DNA of 64,000 nt from Actinomycetales bacterium (GCA_016711095.1 JADJTP010000003.1:620001-684000), one strand, 5' to 3'; shown: positions 39,924 through 48,837, numbered from the stretch's first letter. Notes: generated by a model from the sequence alone, not told the origin. Numbers and translations are program-made.

Positions 39924-41038
39924 GCCTGCGGCCGCTGCGACGGCGAGATCTCGACGACCGAGCGGAGCACCAGGCCATCATGCATCTTCGCGAATGCCGC
40001 CTCGACGTCGCCGAGTCCGATTCGTTCGGACACGAAATCCTCGAGCGGGAAGCGGCCCTGGCGAGCGAGCTCGACGAGCATCGGGAAGTCGCGTGACGGC
40101 AGGCAGTCGCCGTACCAGCTCGACTTCAACGCCCCGCCCCGGCCGAAGATGTCGATCATCGGCAAAGTGACCTGCTGGTCGGGGGTCGGCACGCCGACGA
40201 GAACGACAGTCCCGGCGAGATCGCGCGCATAGAAGGCCTGCTCGTAGGTCTCGGGGCGTCCGACCGCCTCGATGACGACATCGGCGCCGTGCCCGCCGGT
40301 CGCCTCGCGGATCGCCTCGACGGGCTCACTGTGGCGTGAGTTGATCGTGTGCGTGGCCCCGAACCGTCGGGCCGCCTCGAGCTTGCGGTCATCGACATCG
40401 ACCGCCACGATCGTCGTCGCGCCGACGAGCCTGGCACCGGCTATCGCGGCGTTGCCCACACCGCCACAGCCGATGACCGCGACGGAGTCCCCCCGCTGGA
40501 CTCCCCCGGTGTTGACGGCCGCGCCGAAGCCGGCCATCACCCCGCAGCCGAGCAGCCCGACTGCTGCCGCATCGGCCTCGGTGACCTTGGTGCACTGACC
40601 CGCGGCAACGAGAGTCTTTTCAGCGAATGCTCCGATGCCTAGGGCCGGGCTCAGCGCAGTGCCCGCGCCTTCGCCCGAAGCGATGGTCATCTTCTGGGTC
40701 GCGTTGTGGGTCGCGAAGCAATACCAGGGCTTGCCCTTGAGGCAGGCTCGGCACTGACCGCACACTGCCCGCCAGTTGAGGATGACGAAGTCGCCGGGGG
40801 CGACCTTGGTGACACCCGGGCCGACAGCCTCGACCACCCCGGCCGCCTCGTGACCCAACAGGAAGGGGTAGTCGTCGCTGATGCCGCCCTCGCGGTAGTG
40901 AAGATCGGTGTGACACACCCCGCACGCCTGCACGGCGACGACCGCCTCACCCGGGCCGGGATCGGGCACGACGATGTCCACGAGCTCGGCCTTGGCGCCC
41001 TTGTAGCGGGCGATGACTGCCTTGACGGTGTGCGGCAT
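39920..41038 (-). CDS. mscR: S-(hydroxymethyl)mycothiol dehydrogenase
   Basis: A 372-residue zinc-dependent class III alcohol dehydrogenase. Catalytic zinc ligands are in VQACGVCHTDLHYREG and GHEAAGVVEAVG. The structural zinc site is CGQCRACLKGKPWYC. The NAD-binding motif is VAVIGCGGVGNAAIAGARLVGA, followed by VDVDDRKLEAARRFGATH. It oxidises the formaldehyde-mycothiol adduct (also S-nitrosomycothiol) in the cytosol. Mycothiol genes mshA and mshD are also in this window. The next gene on the same strand encodes the probable thioester hydrolase. Confidence 0.94.
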   Translation of the reverse strand: MPHTVKAVIARYKGAKAELVDIVVPDPGPGEAVVAVQACGVCHTDLHYREGGISDDYPFLLGHEAAGVVEAVGPGVTKVAPGDFVILNWRAVCGQCRACLKGKPWYCFATHNATQKMTIASGEGAGTALSPALGIGAFAEKTLVAAGQCTKVTEADAAAVGLLGCGVMAGFGAAVNTGGVQRGDSVAVIGCGGVGNAAIAGARLVGATTIVAVDVDDRKLEAARRFGATHTINSRHSEPVEAIREATGGHGADVVIEAVGRPETYEQAFYARDLAGTVVLVGVPTPDQQVTLPMIDIFGRGGALKSSWYGDCLPSRDFPMLVELARQGRFPLEDFVSERIGLGDVEAAFAKMHDGLVLRSVVEISPSQRPQA

Positions 41039-41157
41039 ACGTCCAGCTCACCGGACCGGGGCCGTGAGGGCAAGCGCCAGCCCTCTTTGCCGGTGTTTGT
41101 GCAGGTCACGCGGGAGTTTGCGCTTTCCTCACAGGAAACTGGGGCTAGCATTTGGGG

Positions 41158-41523
41158 ATGCTTTCACCTCGTTTCGACCAGGTGATTCACGAGCGGACCC
41201 GGCTGCGGCTGTCGGGCCTGCTAGCTGCCGTCGTAGAGGCGGAGTTCCGTGACCTCCGCGACAGCCTGTCGATCACGGACTCGGCCCTGTCCAAGCATCT
41301 CAAGGTCCTCGAGGGGGCCGGGTATGTCACGATGCGTCGGCTGCGCGAGGGCAGCCGGACCTTCACGCTGGTCGCCATCACGGGGCCGGGAGCGCATGCC
41401 TTCTGGGGACATGTCGCCGCCATCCAGCGGCTGGCCGGGGTGGCGGCGATGCGCCGAACGCCCGCGGTGTCACGCGTGCCACGCGCGGCGATCACGATGA
41501 CCGGCCGCCCGGCGAATGTTTGA
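41158..41523 (+). CDS. Winged-helix transcriptional regulator
   Basis: A 121-residue DNA-binding protein of the ArsR/MarR-like winged-helix type without a sensor domain. The pattern is RTRLRLSGLLAAVVEAEFRDLRDSLSITDSALSKHLKVLEGAGYVTMRRLREGSRTFTLVAIT, with the recognition helix around SALSKHLKVLE. The ATG at 41158 is chosen over a TTG six bases earlier. It overlaps the next gene (glutamine amidotransferase) by eight bases, implying a shared transcript and possibly a shared role. Confidence 0.85.
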   Translation: MLSPRFDQVIHERTRLRLSGLLAAVVEAEFRDLRDSLSITDSALSKHLKVLEGAGYVTMRRLREGSRTFTLVAITGPGAHAFWGHVAAIQRLAGVAAMRRTPAVSRVPRAAITMTGRPANV

Positions 41524-42313
41524 CTCGCCCGCCGGAGAACCGGTCGTCCTCGTGATCGAGCACCAGCTCACGTGCCCGCCGGGCTGGGTCGGCGACTGGC
41601 TCACCGCGGCAGGGTGTCGCCTCGACGTCCGCCGCCCCTACCACAGCAGCTCCGAGGCTCCGGACGCACTGCCTGCTCCAGACGCACTGCCTGGCGACCT
41701 CGCGGCATACGCGGGGCTCGTCGTGCTCGGTGGCTCGATGAGCGCCTGGGACGACGCGAGGGTGCCGTGGCTGGCGCAGGTCAAGGCGCTGGTGCGCGAG
41801 GCAGCCGGTTCGGGGGTGCCGACCCTGGGCATCTGCCTGGGCCATCAACTCGCCGCCGCCGCGCTGGGCGGAACGGTCGCCCCCAACCCCAGAGGCAAGA
41901 CGGCCGGGATCCAGACGGTGGGTTGGCTGCCCGCAGCTCGGGAAGATCCGTTCGTCGGTCCACTCACGTCCGCGGTGACCCGCGCGCTGCAATGGAACAA
42001 CGACGTGGTCGTCGCGCCGCCCCCGGCCACCGTGGCCTTGGCGCAGTCCCCGCATGGCGAGCTGTTGGCTGCACGGTTCGCGCCGACGGTGTGGGGCGTC
42101 CAGTGGCACCCCGAGGCTGGAGTCGAGATCGTCCGGTGTTGGGCAGCCAAGGACGAGCAGTGGGCTCGCGAGCAGGGGGTCGACCTCGAGGCCCTGCTCG
42201 CCGGGCTCGGCGAGGCCGAGCCAACCCTGCGGCATACGTGGGAGCCGTTCACCGCGCGCTTCGCCCAACTCTGCCGCGCCGCGCTACCGCGTGTGACCGC
42301 CCTGGGTGAGTAG
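41516..42313 (+). CDS. Class I glutamine amidotransferase-like protein
   Basis: A 265-residue stand-alone GATase1 protein. The nucleophile Cys is in PTLGICLGHQLAAAALGGTV, the catalytic His/Glu in VWGVQWHPEAG, and the oxyanion region in LVVLGGSMSAWDD. Such proteins resemble GuaA-type glutaminase domains but often hydrolyse gamma-glutamyl compounds, as PuuD-like or GMP-synthase-like enzymes do. No acceptor domain is present, so the substrate is unknown. Its 3' end overlaps ispF on the other strand by 30 bases. Confidence 0.87.
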   Translation: MFDSPAGEPVVLVIEHQLTCPPGWVGDWLTAAGCRLDVRRPYHSSSEAPDALPAPDALPGDLAAYAGLVVLGGSMSAWDDARVPWLAQVKALVREAAGSGVPTLGICLGHQLAAAALGGTVAPNPRGKTAGIQTVGWLPAAREDPFVGPLTSAVTRALQWNNDVVVAPPPATVALAQSPHGELLAARFAPTVWGVQWHPEAGVEIVRCWAAKDEQWAREQGVDLEALLAGLGEAEPTLRHTWEPFTARFAQLCRAALPRVTALGE

Positions 42314-42784
42314 AGCGGTGGCGATCGCCGCGATGCCCTCGCCGCGGCCGGTGAGGCCCAGCCCGTCCGTCGAGGTCCCCGACACCGCGACGGGGGCACC
42401 GCACGCGGCCGACATGGCCGCTTGCGCCGCCTCGCGCTGCCGGCCGATCGCGGGCCGGTTGCCGATGACCTGAACAGCGATGTTGCCGATCTCGAACCCC
42501 GCCGCGCGCACCAGCCGCGCCGCCTCGGCGAGCAGTGCCCTACCGGAGGCACCGGCATACTCCGGCCGATCGGTGCCGAAATGGGCGCCGAGGTCGCCGA
42601 TCCCCGCGGCCGAGAAGAGCGCGTCACACGCGGCATGGCAGGCGACGTCGGCGTCGGAATGTCCGTCCAGTCCGCGCTCACCCGGCCAGACCACTCCGGC
42701 GACCCACAGTTCTCGGTCAGAGCCTGCGGGGGCAAAGGCGTGCACGTCGGCCCCGATCCCCACCCGGACCACCGCCTCAGTCAC
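42284..42784 (-). CDS. ispF: 2-C-methyl-D-erythritol 2,4-cyclodiphosphate synthase
   Basis: A 166-residue MEP-pathway enzyme. Metal ligands are visible in RVGIGADVHAF and the following GHSDADVACHAACDAL stretch. IGDLGAHFGTDRPEYAGA and VSGTSTDGLGLTGRGEGIAA are the other family signatures. The GTG at 42784 forms a GTGA overlap with the stop of the SDR gene, so the longer frame is not needed. IspF makes the cyclodiphosphate from the IspE product. ispD lies just upstream, separated by the SDR gene. Confidence 0.95.
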   Translation of the reverse strand: MTEAVVRVGIGADVHAFAPAGSDRELWVAGVVWPGERGLDGHSDADVACHAACDALFSAAGIGDLGAHFGTDRPEYAGASGRALLAEAARLVRAAGFEIGNIAVQVIGNRPAIGRQREAAQAAMSAACGAPVAVSGTSTDGLGLTGRGEGIAAIATALLTQGGHTR

Positions 42785-43578
42785 GGTGCGACTGGCCCAA
42801 GCCCGGAACGGTCCCAATCGATGGGCCCCCGGTGCAGGTGACTCGGGGTGACCTGGGCGACGGGTTTAACGACGAGCCGGTCGACGTTGACGTGCTGGGG
42901 CAGCCGGACGCAGAAGGCGATGCACTCCGCGACGTCCTCGGCGACCAGCGGTCGGTCGACGGCGGCGTACACGGCGTCGGCGCGGGCGTGGTCGCCGCGG
43001 AACCGGGTGAGCGAGAATCCCTCGGTGTGCACCAGGCCCGGGTCGATCTCGATGACTCGGATCGGCTCGCCGTTGAGTTCGATGCGCAGGGTCTCGGTCA
43101 CTGCGGTGGCCCCATGCTTGGCGGCGGTGTAACCGGCCCCACCGGCATACACGAGCAGGCCCGCGACCGACGACACGACGACGATCGTGCCGCCCGTGGG
43201 CGAGCGTCGCAGCGCCGGCAACAGCGCCTTGGTGACGTGCAGGATGCCGATGACGTTGGATTCGTACATCGCCCGCCAGTCCTGCGGTTTGCCGTCCTCG
43301 ACGCGTTCGGAGCCGATCGCGCCTCCCGCGTTGTTGACGAGCACGTCGCAGGCGCCGATCTCCTGGGCCGCCGCAGTCACCGATTCGTCGTCGCTCACGT
43401 CCATCACGACCGCCCGGGCATCCACCCCGTATGCCGCCGTGACCGCCTGCGCGGTCTGCTCCAGGGGTTCGCGACGGCGGCCGCAGACGACGATGTCGAA
43501 GCCGTCCTGGGCAAGGCGATGGGCCGTGGCCGCGCCGATGCCCGTGCCGCCACCGGTGATCACTGCGACAGGGGACAT
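42781..43578 (-). CDS. Short-chain dehydrogenase/reductase (SDR)
   Basis: A 265-residue classical SDR: VAVITGGGTGIGAATAHRLAQDG (NAD(P) binding), VMDVSDDESV, CDVLVNNAGGAIGSE, and the catalytic Ser/Tyr/Lys in VVVSSVAGLLVYAGGAGYTAAKHG. The substrate is not predictable. It is inserted between ispD and ispF and translationally coupled to ispF. A link to isoprenoid metabolism is not otherwise supported. Confidence 0.92.
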   Translation of the reverse strand: MSPVAVITGGGTGIGAATAHRLAQDGFDIVVCGRRREPLEQTAQAVTAAYGVDARAVVMDVSDDESVTAAAQEIGACDVLVNNAGGAIGSERVEDGKPQDWRAMYESNVIGILHVTKALLPALRRSPTGGTIVVVSSVAGLLVYAGGAGYTAAKHGATAVTETLRIELNGEPIRVIEIDPGLVHTEGFSLTRFRGDHARADAVYAAVDRPLVAEDVAECIAFCVRLPQHVNVDRLVVKPVAQVTPSHLHRGPIDWDRSGLGPVAP

Positions 43579-43643
43579 GGCGACTCCTCGGGTGGGCAGG
43601 CGGCCAGTTTACCGGGGCTGAGGACCGCGACCGCGCGAGTGGA

Positions 43644-43729
43644 CCGGGGCTGATGACGCCGCTGATGACGCGCCAGGTGTCGCTGTGGCAACACCCACTG
43701 CGTCACCACCCGCGCTTTCACGCCCGGGC
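43644..43729 (+). repeat. Dispersed 86-bp intergenic repeat, copy A
   Basis: This copy lies between the SDR gene and ispD. It matches the copy at 48682-48767 (opposite strand) at 78 of 86 positions by hand alignment, and more loosely 60125-60209. It begins CCGGGGCTGATGACGC and the ends are imperfectly complementary, so it could form a long hairpin. Confidence 0.8.
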
Positions 43730-43753
43730 ACCCCACGCCGGCACGAGCGCCTG

Positions 43754-44440
43754 TCAGGGCTCGGACAGCACCAGCCGCTCAAGGCGCACCACGTCGGCTG
43801 GGGTCGTGATCTTGTCTGCCGCTGGGTGACCATCGACGACCAGGACCCGCAGGCCCAGGCGCTCGACGAGGGTGGCGTCGTCGGTGGCCGAACTGCCGTG
43901 GGTGGCATGTGCCGCGAGCAGGACGTCTCGACGGAAGCCCTGGGGAGTCTGGACCGCCCGAAGGCTGGCCCGGTCCGGCGTGTCGCGAACGAAACCGTCG
44001 TCGTCAACGACCTTGATCGTGTCGACGACGGGCAGCCCGGGCACGATGGCGGGGGTCTGCTCGGTGACGGCCGCAGCGACCCGTTCGAAGAGCTCCGGCG
44101 GTGCGAACGCCCGCGCCGCGTCATGGACGAGAACGATGTCGCATTCCTGCGGCAACCAGCGCAACCCTGCCAGCACGCTGTCACCACGCTCCGCGCCGCC
44201 CGGCACAACCTGCACGGGTATGCCGCTCGACCGGCTCACCGGCTCGACGAGAGCGGCGGCATCGTCGAGATGGGTGGTCGGCGCGACGACGACCACGGCG
44301 CTGACGCCGGCGGCCGCGGTGGCGGCGCGAACGGCATGCGTGAGCAGTGGGGCACCGGCAACCGGGACGAACGCCTTCGGCTGGGCAGCACCCAATCGGG
44401 TGCCCGATCCGGCGGCGACGATGACGACTCCGACGCTCAT
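43754..44440 (-). CDS. ispD: 2-C-methyl-D-erythritol 4-phosphate cytidylyltransferase
   Basis: A 228-residue MEP-pathway enzyme. The CTP-binding loop is VVIVAAGSGTRLGAAQPKAFVPVAGAPLL; other signatures are ERGDSVLAGLRWL, IVLVHDAARAF, and TDDATLVERLG with GHPAADKITTPADV. It activates MEP with CTP. It follows carD by about 40 bases, the order conserved in actinobacteria (carD-ispD-ispF), and is probably cotranscribed with it. Confidence 0.95.
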   Translation of the reverse strand: MSVGVVIVAAGSGTRLGAAQPKAFVPVAGAPLLTHAVRAATAAAGVSAVVVVAPTTHLDDAAALVEPVSRSSGIPVQVVPGGAERGDSVLAGLRWLPQECDIVLVHDAARAFAPPELFERVAAAVTEQTPAIVPGLPVVDTIKVVDDDGFVRDTPDRASLRAVQTPQGFRRDVLLAAHATHGSSATDDATLVERLGLRVLVVDGHPAADKITTPADVVRLERLVLSEP

Positions 44441-44481
44441 GTCAGTCGACCGTCTCCGCGAGGCCAGAGCCCGGTGAGGGC

Positions 44482-44964
44482 TCAGGAAGCGAGGACCTCG
44501 TCGAGGATCGACTCGGCGTTCTCCTCGTTAGTCTTCTCGGCGAGCGCGAGCTCGGAGACGAGGATCTGGCGGGCCTTGGCAAGCATTCGCTTCTCGCCGG
44601 CGGACAGGCCACGGTCCTTGTCGCGGCGCCACAGGTCGCGGACGACCTCGGCGACCTTGATGACGTCGCCGGAGGCGAGCTTCTCGAGGTTGGCCTTGTA
44701 GCGGCGCGACCAGTTGGTCGGCTCCTCGGTATAGGCCGCGCGCAGCACCTGGAAGACGCGGTCGAGGCCCTCTTGGCCCACGACGTCACGCACCCCGATG
44801 TCTTCGCAGTTGTCAGCCGGGACCTCGATCGTGAGGTCACCCTGAGCCACCTTGAGTTTGAGATAGAGCTTTTCGACACCCTTGACCGTGCGGGTGTTGA
44901 TTTCTTCGATCAGAGCCGCGCCGTGGTGCGGATACACGACCGTCTCGCCGACCTTGAAGACCAT
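44482..44964 (-). CDS. carD: CarD family transcriptional regulator
   Basis: A 160-residue RNA-polymerase-binding regulator. The N-terminal RID is MVFKVGETVVYPHHGAALIEEINTRTVKGVEKLYLKLKV. The C-terminal helical DNA-binding domain contains NWSRRYKANLEKLASGDVIKVAEVVRDLWRRDKDRGLSAGEKRMLAKARQIL, including the Trp that wedges into the promoter. It stabilises open complexes at rRNA and other promoters. AAAGGGG lies upstream of the ATG, and TAAGAT about 40 bases upstream is a plausible -10 element. Confidence 0.96.
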   Translation of the reverse strand: MVFKVGETVVYPHHGAALIEEINTRTVKGVEKLYLKLKVAQGDLTIEVPADNCEDIGVRDVVGQEGLDRVFQVLRAAYTEEPTNWSRRYKANLEKLASGDVIKVAEVVRDLWRRDKDRGLSAGEKRMLAKARQILVSELALAEKTNEENAESILDEVLAS

Positions 44965-45108
44965 GTGCTGTTATCCCCTTTCGCGGATCTTAGGATAGCA
45001 CGCCGCGACCGACACCCGCACCTCGCAAGAGACGTTTGCGCAGGTCAGAGGCCATGCGGCCGACCCGGACGAGACGAGACGGGCCTTGACACAACACCCC
45101 CCGGCATG

Positions 45109-45167
45109 CATCGAGCCCCGCACGTGTCCCGCCCCCAGGTAGACATCGAGCCCTGCGCGTGTCGCGC
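45109..45167. repeat. Pair of 24-bp direct repeats upstream of the lipoprotein gene
   Basis: CATCGAGCCCYGCRCGTGTC is the shared start of two 24-bp copies at 45109-45132 and 45144-45167, which differ at three positions. They lie in the divergent region between carD and the lipoprotein gene and could be a regulator site or a simple duplication. Confidence 0.6.
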
Positions 45168-45220
45168 GCCACCGGCCCCCGGCCCTGGTATCCAGGTGCC
45201 CAACCGCTACGCTGTGCCCC

Positions 45221-45682
45221 GTGAAGCGACTCCACCGCGCCCTTGCCGTGACCGCCGCAGCAGCGAGCACGATCGCGCTGTCGGCATGCTCGTTCTTCTC
45301 GCCGATCCAGACGGACAACAAATACATCCCTGGTGACGGAGTTCCCGCTCAGCTCGGCCTGGTCGCCGCCCGCAACCTGGCGATTGTCTCCGAGCGGGCC
45401 GGCGGGCCTGGCGCCCTCACCGGCGCGGTGCTCAACCAGGGCGACGGTCAGGCCCAGGTCTCCTTCCTCACCCGGGAGGACGCCGAAGCCGGCGTCGCCC
45501 CCGCAAGCCCCATCAGCCTCGGCGGGCGGGAACACAAGGTCGTCACCGGAGTCGTCTTCGAGAAGGTGGCGAAGGCGCCTGGCTCGATGGCCGACATCTA
45601 CCTCGTGACCTCAGAGGGCAGGCAACTCGTCTCGGTGCCCGTCCTGGCACCGCAGGGCGTGTACGCCGACCTCAAACCCTGA
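45221..45682 (+). CDS. Putative lipoprotein of unknown function
   Basis: A 153-residue protein with a lipoprotein signal peptide: MKRLHRALAVTAAAASTIALSACSFF, lipobox LSAC with Cys at residue 23. The mature part (NKYIPGDGVPAQLGLVAARNLAIVSERAGGPGALTGAVLN, VVFEKVAKAPGSMADIYLVTSEGRQLVSVPVL) looks like a small beta-sandwich. Similar exported proteins sit near regX3 in other actinobacteria, but no role is known. The start is GTG. Confidence 0.82.
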   Translation: MKRLHRALAVTAAAASTIALSACSFFSPIQTDNKYIPGDGVPAQLGLVAARNLAIVSERAGGPGALTGAVLNQGDGQAQVSFLTREDAEAGVAPASPISLGGREHKVVTGVVFEKVAKAPGSMADIYLVTSEGRQLVSVPVLAPQGVYADLKP

Positions 45683-45749
45683 CCGAGTATGCCGCGCCGG
45701 CGCTGCCGTCAGCCACGCACCAAGCGGGACAGCGGTGGGCGCGCCGAAC

Positions 45750-46430
45750 TCACGACTCGAACTTGTAGCCCAACCCGCGCACCGTGAGGATGAAGCGGGG
45801 ATTGCCGGGGTTGGGCTCGACCTTGGCTCGCAGCCGTTTGACGTGCACGTCGAGGGTCTTGGTGTCCCCGACATAGTCGCTGCCCCACACCCGGTCGATG
45901 AGCTGGCCGCGGGTGAGCACCCGACCGGAGTTGCGCAACAGCAACTCCAGCAACTCGAACTCCTTGAGCGGCATCGCGGTCGGGCGACCGTCGACGGTCA
46001 CCACATGTCGTTCGACATCCATCCGCACCGGCCCGGCCTCGATCGTGGAGGGCAGCGGGTCGTCCGGATCGGTCAGCCGACGAAGCACGGCCCGCACCCG
46101 CGCGAGCAACTCCCGAGAGGAGTAGGGCTTGGTGACGTAGTCATCGGCTCCCATCTCCAGGCCGACGACCTTGTCGATCTCGGAGTCCTTGGCGGTGAGC
46201 ATGATGATCGGGACGCTGGAGCGCGACCGCAGCGCGCGGCATACCTCGATGCCCGACAACCCCGGAAGCATGAGATCCAGCAGGACGAGATCGGCGCCGT
46301 TGGCGTCGAACTCGGCCAGCCCGTCCGGACCGGTGGCCGCGACAGCCGTCTCGTAGCCCTCCTTCTCCAACAGATAGGACAGCGGGTCAGAGAACGATTC
46401 CTCGTCCTCGACGATGAGAATGCGGCTCAT
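45750..46430 (-). CDS. regX3: Phosphate response regulator RegX3 (OmpR family)
   Basis: A 226-residue response regulator. The receiver domain has acidic residues in ILIVEDEES, the phosphoacceptor Asp52 in LVLLDLMLPG and Lys101 in DDYVTKPYSS. The winged-helix output domain contains LKEFELLELLLRNSGRVLTRGQLIDRVWG and TLDVHVKRLRAKVEPNPGNPRFILTVRGLGYKFE. The ATG at 46430 shares one base with the senX3 stop. It controls the phosphate-starvation regulon; a PHO-box-like sequence lies at 47773 upstream of phoU. Confidence 0.95.
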   Translation of the reverse strand: MSRILIVEDEESFSDPLSYLLEKEGYETAVAATGPDGLAEFDANGADLVLLDLMLPGLSGIEVCRALRSRSSVPIIMLTAKDSEIDKVVGLEMGADDYVTKPYSSRELLARVRAVLRRLTDPDDPLPSTIEAGPVRMDVERHVVTVDGRPTAMPLKEFELLELLLRNSGRVLTRGQLIDRVWGSDYVGDTKTLDVHVKRLRAKVEPNPGNPRFILTVRGLGYKFES

Positions 46431-47713
46431 CAGTTTCGGGCCTCCCTCAAGGCTTCGGTGCCGATAGGTTCCAGACGCGACGAGACGGCGCCGTGGTTCG
46501 CCGGGCCGATCACGGCATACGGAGCCTCGATCTCCCCGGCTGACGCGACACGATGAGTGCCGGTGGTCGAGGGGTCGTCGGGGCCGTAGCCAGGGGCCGG
46601 CAGGCGCATCGTGAAGGTCGAGCCTCGCCCGACCTCGCTCCACACAGTCACATCGCCGCCGTGATTGGCGCAGACGTGCTTGACGATCGACAGCCCGAGA
46701 CCGGTGCCTCCGGTCGCGCGGGAACGCGCCGCGTCGACGCGATAGAACCGCTCGAAGATGCGCCCCAGTTCGCTTTCCGGGATGCCGTGCCCTTGGTCGG
46801 TGACGATGACCTCGCGGGCGCCGTCGGTGGCGACGAGCGCCCGGACAGCGACACGCGTGCCCGAGCCGGAGTAGGCCACCGCGTTGACGACCAAGTTGCG
46901 CACCGCGGTGACGAGCAGCCCGAAGTCACCCCAGACCCAGCAGTTGCGGTCACACTTGACGACGAGGTCGATCTCGCGCTCTTCGGCGGTGACCCTCACG
47001 TCGTCGACGGCCTGCCTGACGACCGAGGCCAGGTCGACCGCATCGGGATCGGACAGTCGGTCTTCCGATTGCAGCCGGGACAACTGCACGATGTCGCTGA
47101 CCAGCTGGTCCAGGCGGCGGGTCTCCTTGCGCATCCGTTTGGCGAATCGGGCCACCGCTTCGGGGTCGTCGCGGGCGTCGCGGACCGCTTCGGCGAGCAA
47201 CATGAGACCGCCGACCGGAGTCTTGAGCTCGTGGCTGACGTTGGCGAGGAAGTCACGGCGCACCTCCTCGACGAGATAGGCGTGCGAGCGGTCCTCGACG
47301 AGCAGCAACGCGTGCTCAGGCCCCAGGTTCGCCGCGCGCGCCTTGACCACCCGACGGGCGTCCGCGTGGGGGCCGCGCGGCAGGGCCAGCTGTTCCTCGA
47401 CGATGCCGCCCTCGCTGAGCGCCCGGCGCGCCAACGCGAGCAACGGCGGATGGGTGAGCGTCGCCCCGCGGACCAGGCCGTGCGAGATCGCCGTCGGCGA
47501 ACACGCGACGACCGCTTGCCTGGAGTCCAGGACGATGCCGCTGGAGGTGAGGGCGGCCAACAGGTCGGTGACTTCGATCGGCACCTGGCTGACGCCCGCG
47601 CTCGGATCGGGAGCGACCTCGGCGGAGGCGAGGCGAAGTCGCCGACGGGACCATTGCCAGACACCAATCGCGCCCAGCACGAAGCCGAGCACGGCGGCAA
47701 GCAGCACGTCCAC
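46430..47713 (-). CDS. senX3: Sensor histidine kinase SenX3
   Basis: A 427-residue membrane kinase. A single N-terminal helix (LLAAVLGFVLGAIGVWQW) is followed by a PAS-like region (about 50-145) and the dimerisation domain with phospho-His161 in DFLANVSHELKTPVGGL. The ATPase domain shows N, G1 and G2 boxes (NLVVNAVAYS, VTDQGHGIPESELGRIFERFYRVD, GGTGLGLSIVKHV). It partners RegX3. Only one helix fits a kinase sensing through PhoU and the Pst system rather than an external ligand. The start is GTG. Confidence 0.95.
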   Translation of the reverse strand: MDVLLAAVLGFVLGAIGVWQWSRRRLRLASAEVAPDPSAGVSQVPIEVTDLLAALTSSGIVLDSRQAVVACSPTAISHGLVRGATLTHPPLLALARRALSEGGIVEEQLALPRGPHADARRVVKARAANLGPEHALLLVEDRSHAYLVEEVRRDFLANVSHELKTPVGGLMLLAEAVRDARDDPEAVARFAKRMRKETRRLDQLVSDIVQLSRLQSEDRLSDPDAVDLASVVRQAVDDVRVTAEEREIDLVVKCDRNCWVWGDFGLLVTAVRNLVVNAVAYSGSGTRVAVRALVATDGAREVIVTDQGHGIPESELGRIFERFYRVDAARSRATGGTGLGLSIVKHVCANHGGDVTVWSEVGRGSTFTMRLPAPGYGPDDPSTTGTHRVASAGEIEAPYAVIGPANHGAVSSRLEPIGTEALREARN

Positions 47714-47772
47714 ACCCCTAGGCTAGAGGGCGACGCAACACCAGACGACCTGCCGCCCTCGGGGCACTCGAA

Positions 47773-47801
47773 GTTCACCCACCTGCGGCAGCCTGTTCAT
47801 C
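47773..47801 (+). promoter_or_regulatory. PHO-box-like direct repeat upstream of phoU
   Basis: GTTCACC and GTTCATC are spaced exactly 22 bases apart, twice the 11-base period of actinobacterial PHO boxes. They lie between the divergent senX3 and phoU genes. The middle 11-mer does not match, so the box is partial. RegX3 is the expected binder. Confidence 0.45.
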
Positions 47802-47858
47802 GGGCGCTGCGACGCTTCCGAAGCCACCTGGCGCCATCCGCTCGCCCGAAGGACCCCC

Positions 47859-48579
47859 ATGCGCGAAGTCTTCCACGAGGAACTCGAGAGCATCTCCGAC
47901 CAGCTTGTCGACATGACCCGACTAGCCGGTTCGGCGATGGCTCGAGCGACCACCGCACTGCTCGACGCCGATCTGCACCTGGCCGAAGACGTCATCGCCG
48001 GTGACCGCACGCTTGACAAGGCCCGCGACCGGCTCGACGCGCTCGCCGTCGACGTCCTCGCTCGCCAACAGCCCGTTGCCACGGATCTTCGGGTCGTCGT
48101 CACCGGCCTGCGGATGAGCTCCGACCTGGAGCGGATGGGCGATCTGGCCCGGCACGTCGCCAAGGTGGCCCGGCTGCGCTTCCCCGCCTCGGCCGTGCCG
48201 CCGGAGCTGCGGGGCCACATCCTCGACATGGGTCACGTCGCCCAGCGGATCGTCACCAAGTCCGGATCGGTGATCGCCGCCCGCGACGTCGAGATGGCTG
48301 TCACCCTGGAGCAGGACGACGACGCCATGGATGAGCTGCACCGACGCCTGTTCACCGTGCTCGCGACGAGCAACCTGCCGACCGAGACCGTCGTGGACCT
48401 CACCCTGCTGGGCCGGTACTACGAGCGCTTCGCCGACCATGCCGTGTCGGTGGCCCGTCGAGTCGTCTATCTCGTCACCGGGGAGTACCAGGGCGTCGGG
48501 GACGCCGAGCAGGACGCCGCCGAAGAGGACGCCCAGCTCGAACTGCTCCGGCGTTCGCGAGGTCGACCGCTAGGCGCTT

Positions 48580-48581
<2 letters not shown>
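47859..48581 (+). CDS. phoU: Phosphate transport system regulator PhoU
   Basis: A 240-residue all-helical protein with two PhoU repeats. The first runs MREVFHEELESISDQLVDMTRLAG to DLRVVVTGLRMSSDLERMGDLARHVAKVA. The second runs LRGHILDMGHVAQRIVTKSG to VVDLTLLGRYYERFADHAVSVARRVVYLVTG. Each has the E/DxxxD metal-binding pattern (SSDLERMGD, YERFADH). It represses phosphate-starvation signalling by linking Pst transport to SenX3. A poly-G tract begins six bases after the stop. Confidence 0.96.
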
Positions 48582-48664
<83 letters not shown>

Positions 48665-48681
48665 CAGGCCGGTCCACCAAC

Positions 48682-48767
48682 GCCCGGGGCTGAAAGCGCG
48701 GCTGATGACGCAATAGCTGTTGCCACAGCGACACCCGGCGCGTCATCAGCGGCGTCATCAGCCCCGG
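48682..48767 (-). repeat. Dispersed 86-bp intergenic repeat, copy B
   Basis: This is the reverse-complement copy of 43644-43729, with about 91% identity and the same length. It lies between the phoU-associated inverted repeat and the convergent gpmA gene. Confidence 0.8.
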
Positions 48768-48837
48768 TGCAGCCGGACCGGCCGGTGTCATCGCGGCAAA
48801 CGAGCCCCGTTTGCCGTATGCCGTTAGCGCGGGTAGG

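Noticed and set aside
37576..40170. 864-codon plus-strand frame
   Set aside because: It runs antisense through rlmB, cysS and the MBL/mscR genes. Its composition is the usual mirror of high-GC coding, with no domains.
46553..48004. 483-codon plus-strand frame opposite senX3
   Set aside because: A mirror frame of senX3, low-complexity and Arg/Asp/Gly-rich, that also runs into phoU out of frame.
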